Source of the DNA: Stutzerimonas kunmingensis
GTDB lineage: Bacteria; Pseudomonadota; Gammaproteobacteria; Pseudomonadales; Pseudomonadaceae
DNA length: 64,000 bases
Reading direction: 5' to 3'
Assembly: GCF_900114065.1 (NCBI RefSeq)
Contig: NZ_FORS01000001.1
Coordinates: 558,001 to 622,000 of the forward strand
Position 1 is the stretch's first letter. Every line of letters starts with the position of its first letter. This document shows, in pieces, positions 1-8,270 of the stretch. Position numbers and translations under genes: made by a program. Under the pieces are notes generated by a model that ran no database searches, was not told the origin of the DNA, and saw only the letters and a program-made list of their open reading frames with translations.

Positions 1-215
1 GCAGCCGCACCACCGACCGCTGCACCGATCAACGCGCCCTTGGTGCGATCCTTCTTGCTCGAGGTCGCCGCACCGATGACGGCGCCACTGACGGCGCCGA
101 TACCACCGTAAACGCCGGCCTTGCCGGCTTGCTGCTCGCCCGTGTAGGGATTGGTGGTGCATCCCACCAGCAGAGCGACGCTCGCTGCGAGGGCGGTCAT
201 GTTCAGCATTTTCAT
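1..215 (-). CDS. Glycine-zipper outer-membrane lipoprotein, N-terminal part
   Basis: The gene runs off the left edge of the window, so only about 71 N-terminal residues are visible. The protein begins MKMLNMTALAASVALLVGC, a lipoprotein signal peptide whose lipobox LVGC places the lipidated Cys at residue 19. It continues with a Gly/Ala-rich stretch (GGIGAVSGAVIGAA and GALIGAAVGGAA) with the GxxxG spacing of a glycine zipper. This layout fits the YiaD/OmpA-type or 17-kDa-antigen lipoproteins. The C-terminal OmpA domain that would separate these families lies outside the window. Minus-strand start at 215; the family is an inference. Confidence 0.75.
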   Translation of the reverse strand, partial: MKMLNMTALAASVALLVGCTTNPYTGEQQAGKAGVYGGIGAVSGAVIGAATSSKKDRTKGALIGAAVGGAA

Positions 216-353
216 AGTTGCTTCCTTCTCTCGTCGGTTACCAGGGCAGTCCCCAGCCCTTGCGAGCGCGGCCCTGAATGCGGCGCTAGAGTACCATCGG
301 TCACCGCCTGGGATAGGAACCGTGCAGCAGAACCCGGCCAACGGCACCCCGGG

Positions 354-998
354 TCAGGCCCGGACGAAAGGATTCTCGCGCATTTCGTCCCCCAGCCGCG
401 TATCCGGGCCGTGGCCGGTAACCACGGTCGCGTCTTCATCCAGCGAGTAGAGCCGCTGCTTGATGGAGCGCTCGATGGTGGCGTAGTCACCACCCCACAG
501 ATCGGTGCGCCCGATGCCGCGGCGAAACAGGGTGTCGCCCGCGATCAGCAATTTGGCGTCGACGAACCAGAAGCTCATGGATCCCGGCGTATGCCCCGGC
601 GTGTGCAATGCCACGCCACAGCCACAGGCCAGCTCCTCATCGTCGCTCAGCCACTGATCGGGCGCTGGCACCGGACGGTAAGGCACGCCGAACATGCGGC
701 ACTGCATCTCCAGGTTGTCCCAGAGCACCTGATCGGCCTTGTGCAGATGGAGCGTGGCGCCGGTCTTCTCCTTCATCGAGCCGGATGCGAGGAAGTGGTC
801 CAGGTGCGCATGGGTATGGATGATGCTCACCACCTTCAGGCCATGGGCGTCGAGTCGCGCCATGATCAGTTCAGGATCGCCACCCGGATCGACCACGATG
901 GCTTTCTTGCTGACAGGATCGCCAATGATCGTGCAGTTGCACTGCAAAGGGCCGACGGGGAAGGTTTCGCGAATCAGCATCGGTTGGGTGGCAGCCAT
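354..998 (-). CDS. MBL-fold metallo-hydrolase (glyoxalase II-like, YcbL type)
   Basis: A 214-residue cytosolic metallo-beta-lactamase-fold hydrolase. The metal-binding HxHxDH motif is seen as HAHLDH (residues 63-68). The later metal-ligand segments GHTPGS, GDTLF and TGHGPDT follow in the expected order, so the dinuclear metal site looks intact. The length matches short YcbL/GloB-like proteins that lack the glyoxalase II C-terminal substrate domain. The substrate is unknown; a thioester such as a glutathione conjugate is plausible. I chose the ATG at 998 because GAGGA lies just upstream and homologous alignment would start at MAATQP. An in-frame upstream extension to 1079 looks non-coding. Confidence 0.9.
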   Translation of the reverse strand: MAATQPMLIRETFPVGPLQCNCTIIGDPVSKKAIVVDPGGDPELIMARLDAHGLKVVSIIHTHAHLDHFLASGSMKEKTGATLHLHKADQVLWDNLEMQCRMFGVPYRPVPAPDQWLSDDEELACGCGVALHTPGHTPGSMSFWFVDAKLLIAGDTLFRRGIGRTDLWGGDYATIERSIKQRLYSLDEDATVVTGHGPDTRLGDEMRENPFVRA

Positions 999-1212
999 GA
1001 CGTCCTCGGGTGCTTGGCAATCTCTCGCTACGCGGGCGCGCAGGGAGGGAAGCTTGCCGAGTGGGCAGGCTTCAGGCAACTGCCCGGATCGACATCGATG
1101 AATGCCCGCCGCGATGGTTCAGGCCGATCACACGGTGATCACCCGGTATCAGGGCGCCCGGCAAATCCGTGGACGGACGCTACCAGGCGTTGAACCGATA
1201 CGTGACCTCGGT

Positions 1213-2898
1213 TCAGCTGAGCGAGGTCTGCTCGGCGCTCCCCTCTTTCTGCCAACGCGCGATTTCGCTGCGGATGCGCTTCTTGTCCAGCTTGCCGACG
1301 CTGGTCTTTGGAATCTCGCTGACCACCGCGATCTGCTGCGGGATCGCCCACTTGTTGATGTGCCCCTCGGCCACTGCCGGCTCAAGGAAGGTCTGCAAGT
1401 CGGCAGCGCTCAGTTCGCAGCCTTCGCCCAGCACCACCAGGGCAAAGGGTCGCTCACCCCAGCGCTCGTCCGGCACACCAACCACGGCGACATCGCGCAC
1501 CGCCTCATGACGGCTGATCAGCCCTTCAAGGGTGAGGGAGGACAGCCATTCACCACCGGTCTTGATCACATCCTTGATGCGGTCGCGGATCTCGATATTG
1601 GCCATCTCGTCGATCACCGCGACGTCGCCAGTGTGCAGCCAGCCGTCAGCCCACAGCTCTTCGCTCTTCTCCGGCTCGTTGTAATAGCCCTGGGTAAGCC
1701 AGGGCGCACGCAGTACCAGTTCGCCCTGGGAGCTTCCATCCGCCGGCAGGAAGCTGCCGTCCGCCGCCTGAATCGCCGCATCGACCAGCACCACCGGGAC
1801 GCCGGCCTTGAGGTGGAAGGTACTGCGGGTGTCTTCGTCCGCCTCGAGCAGCTCGTCGTTGATGTGCGCGCCGGAAATCAGCGGGCAGGTCTCGGACATG
1901 CCGTAGGCAGCGATCAGGTTCATGCCACGGGCCTTGGCCTGGTCATACAGGCCGCGGGTCAGCGCACTGCCGCCAATGGTGATCTTCCAGCCCTTGAAAT
2001 CGGTGCCCTGCGCCGCCTTGGCGTTGAGCAGCATCTGCACGATGGTCGGCACGCAATGGGAGAAAGTCACCTGCTCACGGCGCCACAGGTCGATCAGGTA
2101 CTCGGGATCGTAACGCCCGGGATAGACCTGCTTGAGGCCGAGCATGGTGGCGACGTAGGGCAAACCCCAGGCATGCACATGGAACATCGGCGTGATCGGC
2201 ATGTAGACGTCGTCCGAGCCCATCAGCCGAGGATTCTCCCGGCAGCCGACCGTCACTGCCGCAGCCAGGGTGTGCAGCACCAGCTGGCGATGGGTGAAGT
2301 AGACGCCCTTGGGGTTGCCGGTGGTGCCGGTGGTGTAGAAGGTCGTGGCGACCGAGTCCTCGTCGAAATCGGGAAAGTCGTAGCTCGGCTCGGCGGCAGC
2401 CAGCAGGCTTTCGTACTCGCCGACGCAATCCGGCAGGCCGGCGTCGTGCACGTCGCCATCGGTGAGCAGCAGCGTCTTCTGCACGGTGGTCAGATGCCCG
2501 GCAATCGCCTGGTACAGCGGCACGAACTCGCTGTTGACCAGCACGAAGCGGTCATCGGCGTGGTTCATGGTGTAGAGGATCTGGTCCGGCGAGAGGCGCA
2601 CGTTGATGGTATGCACCACGGCGCCGATCATCGGGATGGCGAACATGCATTCCAGATAGCGGTGGCTGTCCCAGTCCATCACCGCCACGGTGTCACCTGC
2701 CTTGACGCCGGCCGCAGTCAGCACGTTGGCCAACCGCGCGACACGTTGATTCAGGGTGCGGTAGTCGTAACGCAGCTGGTCACGGTAGACGATCTCGCGG
2801 GTGCGCTCGTAGCGCACGCCGGACAACAGCAGGCGCTTGATCAGCAGAGGGTACTGGTAAGCGTTCGCCGCGGGCTTGATGACACGGGTCTGCAGCAT
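1213..2898 (-). CDS. Fatty-acyl-CoA ligase (AMP-binding family)
   Basis: A 561-residue acyl-activating enzyme that would form acyl-CoA from a fatty acid, ATP and CoA through an acyl-adenylate. The P-loop-like A3 motif TTGTTGNPKG is at residues 189-198. YGMSE, the TGDVAVID motif and the IKTGGEWLS hinge follow in order, and a C-terminal GKLDKKRIR holds the catalytic lysine region. The whole ANL fold is present. The start MLQTRVI resembles the medium/long-chain fatty acid ligases of Pseudomonas, so a medium- to long-chain substrate is likely but not proven. It is a stand-alone gene, convergent with nothing on the minus strand. Confidence 0.92.
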   Translation of the reverse strand: MLQTRVIKPAANAYQYPLLIKRLLLSGVRYERTREIVYRDQLRYDYRTLNQRVARLANVLTAAGVKAGDTVAVMDWDSHRYLECMFAIPMIGAVVHTINVRLSPDQILYTMNHADDRFVLVNSEFVPLYQAIAGHLTTVQKTLLLTDGDVHDAGLPDCVGEYESLLAAAEPSYDFPDFDEDSVATTFYTTGTTGNPKGVYFTHRQLVLHTLAAAVTVGCRENPRLMGSDDVYMPITPMFHVHAWGLPYVATMLGLKQVYPGRYDPEYLIDLWRREQVTFSHCVPTIVQMLLNAKAAQGTDFKGWKITIGGSALTRGLYDQAKARGMNLIAAYGMSETCPLISGAHINDELLEADEDTRSTFHLKAGVPVVLVDAAIQAADGSFLPADGSSQGELVLRAPWLTQGYYNEPEKSEELWADGWLHTGDVAVIDEMANIEIRDRIKDVIKTGGEWLSSLTLEGLISRHEAVRDVAVVGVPDERWGERPFALVVLGEGCELSAADLQTFLEPAVAEGHINKWAIPQQIAVVSEIPKTSVGKLDKKRIRSEIARWQKEGSAEQTSLS

Positions 2899-3003
2899 GA
2901 GGGCATCCTGTTCTTGTTGGAGTTGTAAACAGCACTCTAGAGCGTCCGCCCCCAGGCAAAATCAGTCCAAAGGATTATTTTCCGCGCACCTCGTTTCAGC
3001 GTG

Positions 3004-3633
3004 TTAACCGATCTCGCTTACCGCCAGGCGTACACCAAGGCCGATCAGCACGGCGCCGGTCAGCCTGTCGAACCAGTGGCCCATTCGCGCAAACCCAGCA
3101 CGCACGCGACCTCGGCTGAACAGCCAGGCCACCAGCAGAAACCACAGCGCGGTGGCACCGGCGAGGTAGAGGCCGTAACCGGCCTGCACCAGCAGTGGCG
3201 TATCGGCGCTGATCACGACCGTGAATAGCGAGAGGAAGAACAGCGTGGCCTTGGGATTCAGGCCATTGGTGACGAAGCCTACGACGAACGCCTGCCAGGG
3301 TGAGCGATCCGACGTGGTGCCGACCTCGTCTGCCGTATCCAGGCTCATGGGTCGTGCACGCAGCGCGCGCCAGCCGAGATAGAGCAGATAGCCTGCAGCC
3401 AGCCACTTGAAGAGGTTGAACAGCACAATCGACTGCGAGACGATCAGGCCGATACCGAGCAGGGAATAGGCGACGTGGACGAATATCCCGCAGCCGACGC
3501 CCAGCGCCGTCCAGCTTCCGACACGGCGACCCTGGGTCACGCTTTCGCGCACCACCACCGCGAAATCCGGCCCCGGGCTGGCCACCGCGAGCAGATGCAC
3601 CAGCGCCACGGTCATAAATTCCATCCAGTACAC
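3004..3633 (-). CDS. LysE/RhtB-family amino acid exporter
   Basis: A 209-residue inner-membrane protein with about six hydrophobic segments. The N-terminal signature SPGPDFAVVVRESVTQG is typical of the LysE/RhtB exporters, which expel amino acids or homoserine lactones. The later segment VGFVTNGLNPKATLFFLSLF carries the conserved NPKA motif of the family. I placed the start at the GTG at 3633 (MYWMEFMTV), because a GGAG lies eight bases upstream and homologs begin similarly; an ATG three codons further in (3624) is the alternative. The substrate cannot be told from sequence. It is divergent from the hydroxyacid dehydrogenase gene. Confidence 0.88.
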   Translation of the reverse strand: MYWMEFMTVALVHLLAVASPGPDFAVVVRESVTQGRRVGSWTALGVGCGIFVHVAYSLLGIGLIVSQSIVLFNLFKWLAAGYLLYLGWRALRARPMSLDTADEVGTTSDRSPWQAFVVGFVTNGLNPKATLFFLSLFTVVISADTPLLVQAGYGLYLAGATALWFLLVAWLFSRGRVRAGFARMGHWFDRLTGAVLIGLGVRLAVSEIG

Positions 3634-3701
3634 AATCCAGTCTCCACGCAATGCCGGGCTTCATTGTCGATCAGCCCCGGCTTCTTCGAAAGGTACAGTT
3701 G

Positions 3702-4661
3702 ATGTCCAGTCGCGCCGTTTTCCTCGATCTTTCTCCACTCGAACAAGGCGACCTCGATCTGACCCCGCTGCAGGACGCGTTCGGCGAACTCGTGTGTCAT
3801 GAGCAAAGCACAGCGGATCAGATTGTCGAGCGTCTGCGCGGCGCGCAGGTGGCCATCGTCAACAAGGTCGCGCTGAGTGCAGACACCCTGGCGGCCTGCC
3901 CCGATCTCAAGCTGATCCTGGTCTCTGCCACCGGAGTCAACAACATCGACCTGCAGGCCGCTGGCGAGCGCGGCATCGTGGTCTGCAACTGCCAGGCCTA
4001 CGGCACCCCAACCGTGGCCCAGCACACCCTGATGTTGCTGCTGGCACTGGCCACGCGCCTGCCCGACTACCAGGCGACCGTCGCCCGCGGCCGCTGGCAG
4101 GAAAGCGGTCAGTTCTGCCTGCTGGACTTCCCCATCGTCGAGCTGGAAGGCAAGACCCTCGGCCTGCTCGGCCACGGAGAGCTCGGCAGCGCGGTGTCGC
4201 GACTGGCCGAGGCGTTCGGCATGCGCGTGCTGGTCGGCAACCTGCCGGGGCGGCCGAAGCGCCCGGAACGCCTGGATCTGGACGAACTGCTGCCGCAGGT
4301 GGACGCATTGACGCTGCACTGCCCGCTGACGGAGCAGACGCGCAATCTGATCGGTGCGCGCGAGCTGCAACTGATGAAGCCGAGCGCGTTCCTGATCAAC
4401 GCCGCCCGTGGTGGTTTGGTCGATGAACAGGCATTGGCCGATGCCCTGCGCCGCGGTCACCTGGGTGGTGCCGCCACCGACGTTCTGACCAGCGAGCCGC
4501 CGAGCGACGACAACCCGCTGCTGGACCCGAGCCTGCCCCGCCTGATCATCACCCCACACAGCGCCTGGGGCAGCCGCGAGGCGCGCCAGCGCATCGTCGG
4601 CCAGCTCGCCGAAAACGCAACGGCCTTCTTTGCCGGCGCACCAGTTCGGCAGGTGAATTGA
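3702..4661 (+). CDS. hprA: D-2-hydroxyacid dehydrogenase (glycerate/hydroxypyruvate reductase)
   Basis: A 319-residue NAD(P)-dependent 2-hydroxyacid dehydrogenase that would interconvert hydroxypyruvate and D-glycerate. The Rossmann glycine motif appears as LGLLGHGELGSAV in the middle of the protein. The catalytic Arg region (NAARGGLVDEQAL) and the catalytic His (TPHSAWGS) near the C-terminus are intact. The ATG at 3702 is preceded by AAAGG at good spacing; an in-frame extension to 3651 overlaps the divergent exporter promoter. The next gene downstream is rsmC, the same neighbour I recall for hprA in P. aeruginosa, which supports the symbol. The substrate is inferred. Confidence 0.85.
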   Translation: MSSRAVFLDLSPLEQGDLDLTPLQDAFGELVCHEQSTADQIVERLRGAQVAIVNKVALSADTLAACPDLKLILVSATGVNNIDLQAAGERGIVVCNCQAYGTPTVAQHTLMLLLALATRLPDYQATVARGRWQESGQFCLLDFPIVELEGKTLGLLGHGELGSAVSRLAEAFGMRVLVGNLPGRPKRPERLDLDELLPQVDALTLHCPLTEQTRNLIGARELQLMKPSAFLINAARGGLVDEQALADALRRGHLGGAATDVLTSEPPSDDNPLLDPSLPRLIITPHSAWGSREARQRIVGQLAENATAFFAGAPVRQVN

Positions 4662-4745
4662 GCACCGGCCCAGGGGCTGGGCGTCCCGGCTTGCGAGAAA
4701 ACGCCGATAGCCCCTAAGCTCCCCGACTTTTTCCGGGAGACGCCA

Positions 4746-5744
4746 ATGGACCCTCGAAGCGAAGTGCTGCTGCGTCAGGCCGAGCTGTTTCAAGGCCGGC
4801 TGCTGCTGGCCGGGCCGCCCGCCGACGACCTGCTGGGTCAGCTTCCCGCCGCGGTTGGCTGGAGCTGGCATGCAGGCGAGCAGCAATTGCTGGACCGTCG
4901 CTTCGGCGGGCGTTGCAGCTTTGGCGTCGCACCGGTACCGGGCGAGTTCGACGCCGCCGTGCTGTTCCTGCCGAAATCCCGCGAACTCACCGACTATCTG
5001 CTGCAAACGCTGGCGGCGCGCCTCAACGGACGGCCGCTGTATCTGGTCGGCGAGAAACGTGCCGGCGTCGAGCGCGCCGCCAGGCAACTGGCCGGGTTCG
5101 GCCGCGCACGCAAGCTCGACAGCGCCCGCCACTGTCAGCTCTGGCAGGTAATGGTCGAGCAGGCACCTGCTGCTCCCGAACTGGACGCCCTGGCACACCA
5201 TTTCACCCTCGAGCTGGCGGACGGCCCGTTGCAGGTCATCAGCCTGCCCGGCGTGTTCAGCCATGGTCGCCTGGATGTCGGCAGCGCCCTGCTGCTCGAG
5301 CATCTCGATGACCTCCCAAGTGGGCGCGTGCTCGACTTCGGCTGTGGGGCCGGCATTCTCGGCGCCACGCTCAAGCGTCGCTATCCGCAAAGCAATCTGC
5401 TGCTGCTGGATGTGGACGCCTTCGCCATCGAGAGCAGCCGCAGGACGCTCGCCGCGAACGGGCTCGAAGCTGAAGTGATTGCTGGGGATGGCATCGACGC
5501 CGCGCCACGACACCTGGCGGCGATCGTCAGTAACCCGCCGTTCCACCAGGGCGTGCACACCAGCTACCGGGCCAGCGAGGCGCTGATCGAGCGCGCGGCC
5601 GAGCACCTGGTCAGCGGTGGCGAGCTGCGCCTGGTAGCCAACGCGTTCCTCAGGTATCCCCCCCTGGTCGAGCAGCATCTTGGCCCCTGTCACACGCTTG
5701 CAGAGCGCGACGGCTTCCGTATCTACCGCGCCGTGCACCCCTGA
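4746..5744 (+). CDS. rsmC: 16S rRNA (guanine-1207 N2)-methyltransferase
   Basis: A 332-residue SAM-dependent methyltransferase acting on G1207 of 16S rRNA in the assembled 30S subunit. It has the two-domain RsmC plan: a degenerate N-terminal methyltransferase-like half, then an active C-terminal half with the SAM motif VLDFGCGAG (residues 195-203). The catalytic NPPFHQG sits at 263-269, the NPP(F/Y) signature of N2-guanine methylases. The start at 4746 has GGGAGA upstream (CCGGGAGACGCCA). It lies 84 bases after hprA and may share its transcript. Confidence 0.93.
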   Translation: MDPRSEVLLRQAELFQGRLLLAGPPADDLLGQLPAAVGWSWHAGEQQLLDRRFGGRCSFGVAPVPGEFDAAVLFLPKSRELTDYLLQTLAARLNGRPLYLVGEKRAGVERAARQLAGFGRARKLDSARHCQLWQVMVEQAPAAPELDALAHHFTLELADGPLQVISLPGVFSHGRLDVGSALLLEHLDDLPSGRVLDFGCGAGILGATLKRRYPQSNLLLLDVDAFAIESSRRTLAANGLEAEVIAGDGIDAAPRHLAAIVSNPPFHQGVHTSYRASEALIERAAEHLVSGGELRLVANAFLRYPPLVEQHLGPCHTLAERDGFRIYRAVHP

Positions 5745-5796
5745 CGCCAGCGACCGGCGGTTGCACCGACCGGCCGGTTGCGGCAAACTCGCCGCC

Positions 5797-5985
5797 GTCC
5801 TTGGGGGAGTAGTCTCCGACGAGCGCCCTGCTCGTCCGGCATGCGTCAACATACTTGGTCCGCAGACCATGGCGCATGCGACCGGCCAGCGCGTAACGAT
5901 ACGCCAGGCCAGGTTTGACAAGACCCATGACATGTACACCTGACCCGGGCGGGCAGGCTGCGCATGTCATGGTGAATCTGTAGAC
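5797..5985 (+). promoter_or_regulatory. Manganese riboswitch (yybP-ykoY family)
   Basis: The leader between rsmC and the GDT1-family gene carries the conserved yybP-ykoY blocks. TTGGGGGAGTAGTC is at 5801-5814, followed by a GAGCGCCCTGCTC hairpin, then GTCAACATACTTGG at 5845-5858. The closing part has the pairing CATGACATG (5926-5934) with CATGTCATG (5963-5971). A GGGCGGG (5947-5953) can pair with CCCGCCC (5985-5991), close to the ribosome-binding site, which suggests a gene-control switch. In this family Mn2+ binding switches on exporters, which fits the downstream gene. Boundaries are approximate. Confidence 0.88.
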
Positions 5986-6005
5986 CCGCCCTAAAGGAAT
6001 GCCGC

Positions 6006-6593
6006 TTGGAATCGTTTTTCGTCCCCACCCTGATCGTTGCGCTCGCCGAAATCGGCGACAAGACGCAGTTGCTCGCGCTGCTGCTGGCGGCGCGTTATCG
6101 GCGACCGTGGCCGATCATCTGGGGCATCGTCGTCGCCACACTGGCCAACCATGCCGCCGCCGGCGCGGTCGGCAGCTGGGTATCGAGCCTGCTTTCGCCG
6201 GTGGCGCTGAGCTGGATACTGGCGGCAAGCTTCGCCGCGGTCGCGCTGTGGACGCTGGTGCCGGACAAACTGGATGACGACGACGCCAAGCTGGGCCGCG
6301 CCTACGGCCCCTTCGTCGCGACAACGATCGCCTTCTTCATTGCCGAGATGGGCGACAAGACCCAGGTCGCGACGGTGATGCTCGCCGCACAGTATCCGGA
6401 ATTCATTCTGGTCATCCTCGGCACCACGGTCGGCATGCTGCTGGCCAATGTTCCGGTGGTGCTGATCAGCCACTTCGCCGCCGACCGCCTGCCGTTGACG
6501 CTGATCCGCCGGGTCGCCGCGGCCGGCTTTGCCGCACTCGCGCTGTACGCCGGCTATCAGGCGCTGTCCATGAGCACGATTGTCTCAGGCTGA
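6006..6593 (+). CDS. GDT1/TMEM165 (UPF0016) family manganese exporter
   Basis: A 195-residue inner-membrane protein with six predicted hydrophobic segments in two homologous halves. Each half carries the cation-binding E-x-G-D-K-T motif: EIGDKT at residues 15-20 and EMGDKT at 114-119, separated by an acidic cytosolic loop (DKLDDDDAK). Bacterial members export Mn2+ (MneA in Vibrio), and the yybP-ykoY riboswitch directly upstream supports this role. The start is a TTG at 6006, chosen because AAAGGA lies nine bases upstream and no in-frame ATG precedes the first EGD motif. Function is inferred from family and riboswitch together. Confidence 0.9.
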   Translation: MESFFVPTLIVALAEIGDKTQLLALLLAARYRRPWPIIWGIVVATLANHAAAGAVGSWVSSLLSPVALSWILAASFAAVALWTLVPDKLDDDDAKLGRAYGPFVATTIAFFIAEMGDKTQVATVMLAAQYPEFILVILGTTVGMLLANVPVVLISHFAADRLPLTLIRRVAAAGFAALALYAGYQALSMSTIVSG

Positions 6594-6677
6594 TACCCAG
6601 CGCAAATCTGCGCCACCGGGGAGCTGATAGAGTGCGCTACCGCAGCGCACATCAGCGCCCCGAGGAGATCAGGCTGC

Positions 6678-7121
6678 ATGTCAGCGGATGGACGCAAGAA
6701 ACGAGTCTGCAACCATATCGATCTGAGCTGGAACAAGGGCCGCCTGGCCCTTTCCGAACAGATGCAGAGCAAGTATTTCGCCTACAAGGGCTCATTCATC
6801 GGCCAGCCGCTGAACAGCGCAGGTTTCGCCGAGCTCGTGCGCAATGTGCGTACAGCCATGCCGGATCTGGAAGTGGTGGTGGATGAGTGCATCTGCGAGG
6901 GCCACAAGGTGGTCACCTCGAGCACGGTGATGGGAACGCTGGCGACGCCGCTGCTCGGCTACTCGGTCGCCGACAAGATTCTCGCGATCGCCGTGATGAG
7001 CGTCTGGACGCTGAACCCGGCTGGCGATATCGAGGAAATCCACACGCTCATCGACCTCGAAGGCGTGCATCAGCAACTGGGTATCGAGACCCCCCTTTCG
7101 ACGCTGCTGTCGCCGGCCTGA
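6678..7121 (+). CDS. SnoaL-like / NTF2-fold protein
   Basis: A 147-residue cytosolic protein of the SnoaL-like polyketide cyclase (NTF2-like) fold. Support comes from the hydrophobic pattern and segments such as FAELVRNVRTAMPDLEVVVDE followed by a region resembling VSWTLNPAGDIEEIH. These small proteins form a cone-shaped pocket used for cyclisation, isomerisation or plain ligand binding. Nothing in the context names a substrate. An ATG at 6678 is preceded by GAGGAGATCAGGCTGC, giving a usable Shine-Dalgarno. The gene ends in the loop of a strong hairpin shared with the convergent M48 protease gene. Confidence 0.7.
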   Translation: MSADGRKKRVCNHIDLSWNKGRLALSEQMQSKYFAYKGSFIGQPLNSAGFAELVRNVRTAMPDLEVVVDECICEGHKVVTSSTVMGTLATPLLGYSVADKILAIAVMSVWTLNPAGDIEEIHTLIDLEGVHQQLGIETPLSTLLSPA

Positions 7122-7135
7122 ACGGCCGGCGACAG
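7107..7135. terminator. Bidirectional hairpin between convergent genes
   Basis: A perfect 12-bp inverted repeat (CTGTCGCCGGCC at 7107-7118 with GGCCGGCGACAG at 7124-7135) and a five-base loop. The stop codon TGA of the upstream SnoaL-like gene lies in the loop, and the convergent M48 gene ends nine bases beyond. No long T-run follows on either strand, so termination may be partial or need Rho. Confidence 0.6.
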
Positions 7136-7143
7136 GTCATCGT

Positions 7144-7962
7144 TCAACGGCCGCTGCGGGCCTGCTCGTAGAGCGGCATCACTTTCGGAATATTCGTCTT
7201 CAACGCTGCGGTGCGGGTGGTGGACGACGGGTGCGTGCTCATGAACTCGGGCGGTGCCGAACCACCGGCCGAAGCCATCTTCTCCCACAGCGTGATCGCC
7301 GCATTCGGATTGTAGCCCGCGCGCGCCGCGAGCTCCAGGCCGATCAAGTCCGCTTCGTTCTCGTTGCCGCGACTGTTGGGCAGCGTCATCAGATATTCCA
7401 CACCCATGTTCGCCAGTTGCAGGCCGCCGGTCCCGACGCCCATGGCCGACCCCAGCTGCGTCGCCATCTGCACGCCATAGGCCTTGGACATGGCTTCGCG
7501 ACCGTGCTCGCGCAATGCGTGGGCGATCTCGTGGCCCATCACGGCCGCGATCTCGTCGTCGGTAAGCTTCAGCTTCTCGATCAGGCCGGTGTAGAAGATG
7601 ATCTTGCCGCCCGGGCCGCAGTTGGCGTTAAGCTCCGGGCTGTCGATGACGTTGACCTCCCAGTTCCATTGCGCGGCATCGGGGCGGAACACCGGCACCT
7701 TGGCGATCAGCCGCTGGGCAATACCGTTGACCCGCTTGGTGATTGCGCTGTTTTTCTCCAGCACACCCTTGCTTGACGCCGCACTGAGCGTCTCTTGATA
7801 AGACTGGGCATACATCTGGTTGACCTGCTCGGTCGACAGCATGCTGAACATGTACTGCTTGCGGTCGACGCCTACGGCGCCGCCGCTGGTGGTGTTGACG
7901 GCCTGACAGCCCGCCAGCACGGCAGCGGCGACCAACAGCGACAATCTGTGCGGCTTGAACAT
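7144..7962 (-). CDS. M48-family zinc metalloprotease lipoprotein
   Basis: A 272-residue periplasmic lipoprotein protease. The signal peptide ends in the lipobox LAGC (Cys19). The zinc site HEIAH is at residues 144-148, and a third ligand is likely the Glu of NENEADLIG further on, as in peptidase family M48. It resembles the short LoiP/YcaL type rather than BepA, because there is no TPR region. Such proteases degrade misfolded outer-membrane proteins. It is transcribed alone and convergently with the SnoaL-like gene. Confidence 0.9.
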   Translation of the reverse strand: MFKPHRLSLLVAAAVLAGCQAVNTTSGGAVGVDRKQYMFSMLSTEQVNQMYAQSYQETLSAASSKGVLEKNSAITKRVNGIAQRLIAKVPVFRPDAAQWNWEVNVIDSPELNANCGPGGKIIFYTGLIEKLKLTDDEIAAVMGHEIAHALREHGREAMSKAYGVQMATQLGSAMGVGTGGLQLANMGVEYLMTLPNSRGNENEADLIGLELAARAGYNPNAAITLWEKMASAGGSAPPEFMSTHPSSTTRTAALKTNIPKVMPLYEQARSGR

Positions 7963-7993
7963 CGAATCTCTCCGGAAAACCTGCGCCGTATCC

Positions 7994-8187
7994 TAGGGTC
8001 TGTTCCCGTTTCGTCGCAAGCCACGTTGCTGCGCCAAATGGCGCCATGGCCGGGCGGCGTTCCGCAGGCGCGGGACGCAGGTAATGGTGGTTCCCTTGCC
8101 AAGTCCCGCAACGCCGCATGGCGCCATTTGCCGCGCAACCCGCAGGGCCGGGCGGCGCGGCCGCGTACGAAACGGGAACAGACCCTA
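7994..8187. mobile_element. MITE-like element with 21-bp perfect terminal inverted repeats
   Basis: The two ends match perfectly over 21 bp: the left end begins TAGGGTCTGTTCCCGTTTCG (7994) and the right end is its exact complement, finishing at 8187. The outermost TA on each side could be a TA target duplication. Inward of the ends, imperfect inverted similarity continues (CAAATGGCGCCATG on the left against CATGGCGCCATTTG on the right). At 194 bp it encodes no transposase, so it would need a helper in trans. IS5- or IS630-type parentage is a guess. Confidence 0.75.
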
Positions 8188-8270
8188 TCGCGGACCCACC
8201 TGTCAGGCAACCGAACGTACCGCTGCAGTTGTCGCAAAACCTGCCGATAGCCTCCTTATCCGCTGCGCAA

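Noticed and set aside
1102-2928. A 608-codon plus-strand frame opposite the acyl-CoA ligase gene.
   Set aside because: It mirrors the ligase gene in another frame and has a low-complexity His/Gln/Asp composition typical of antisense frames.
3612-5939. A 775-codon open frame on the minus strand across hprA and rsmC.
   Set aside because: It is the antisense of two well-supported genes, an effect of high GC; the translation has no domain features.
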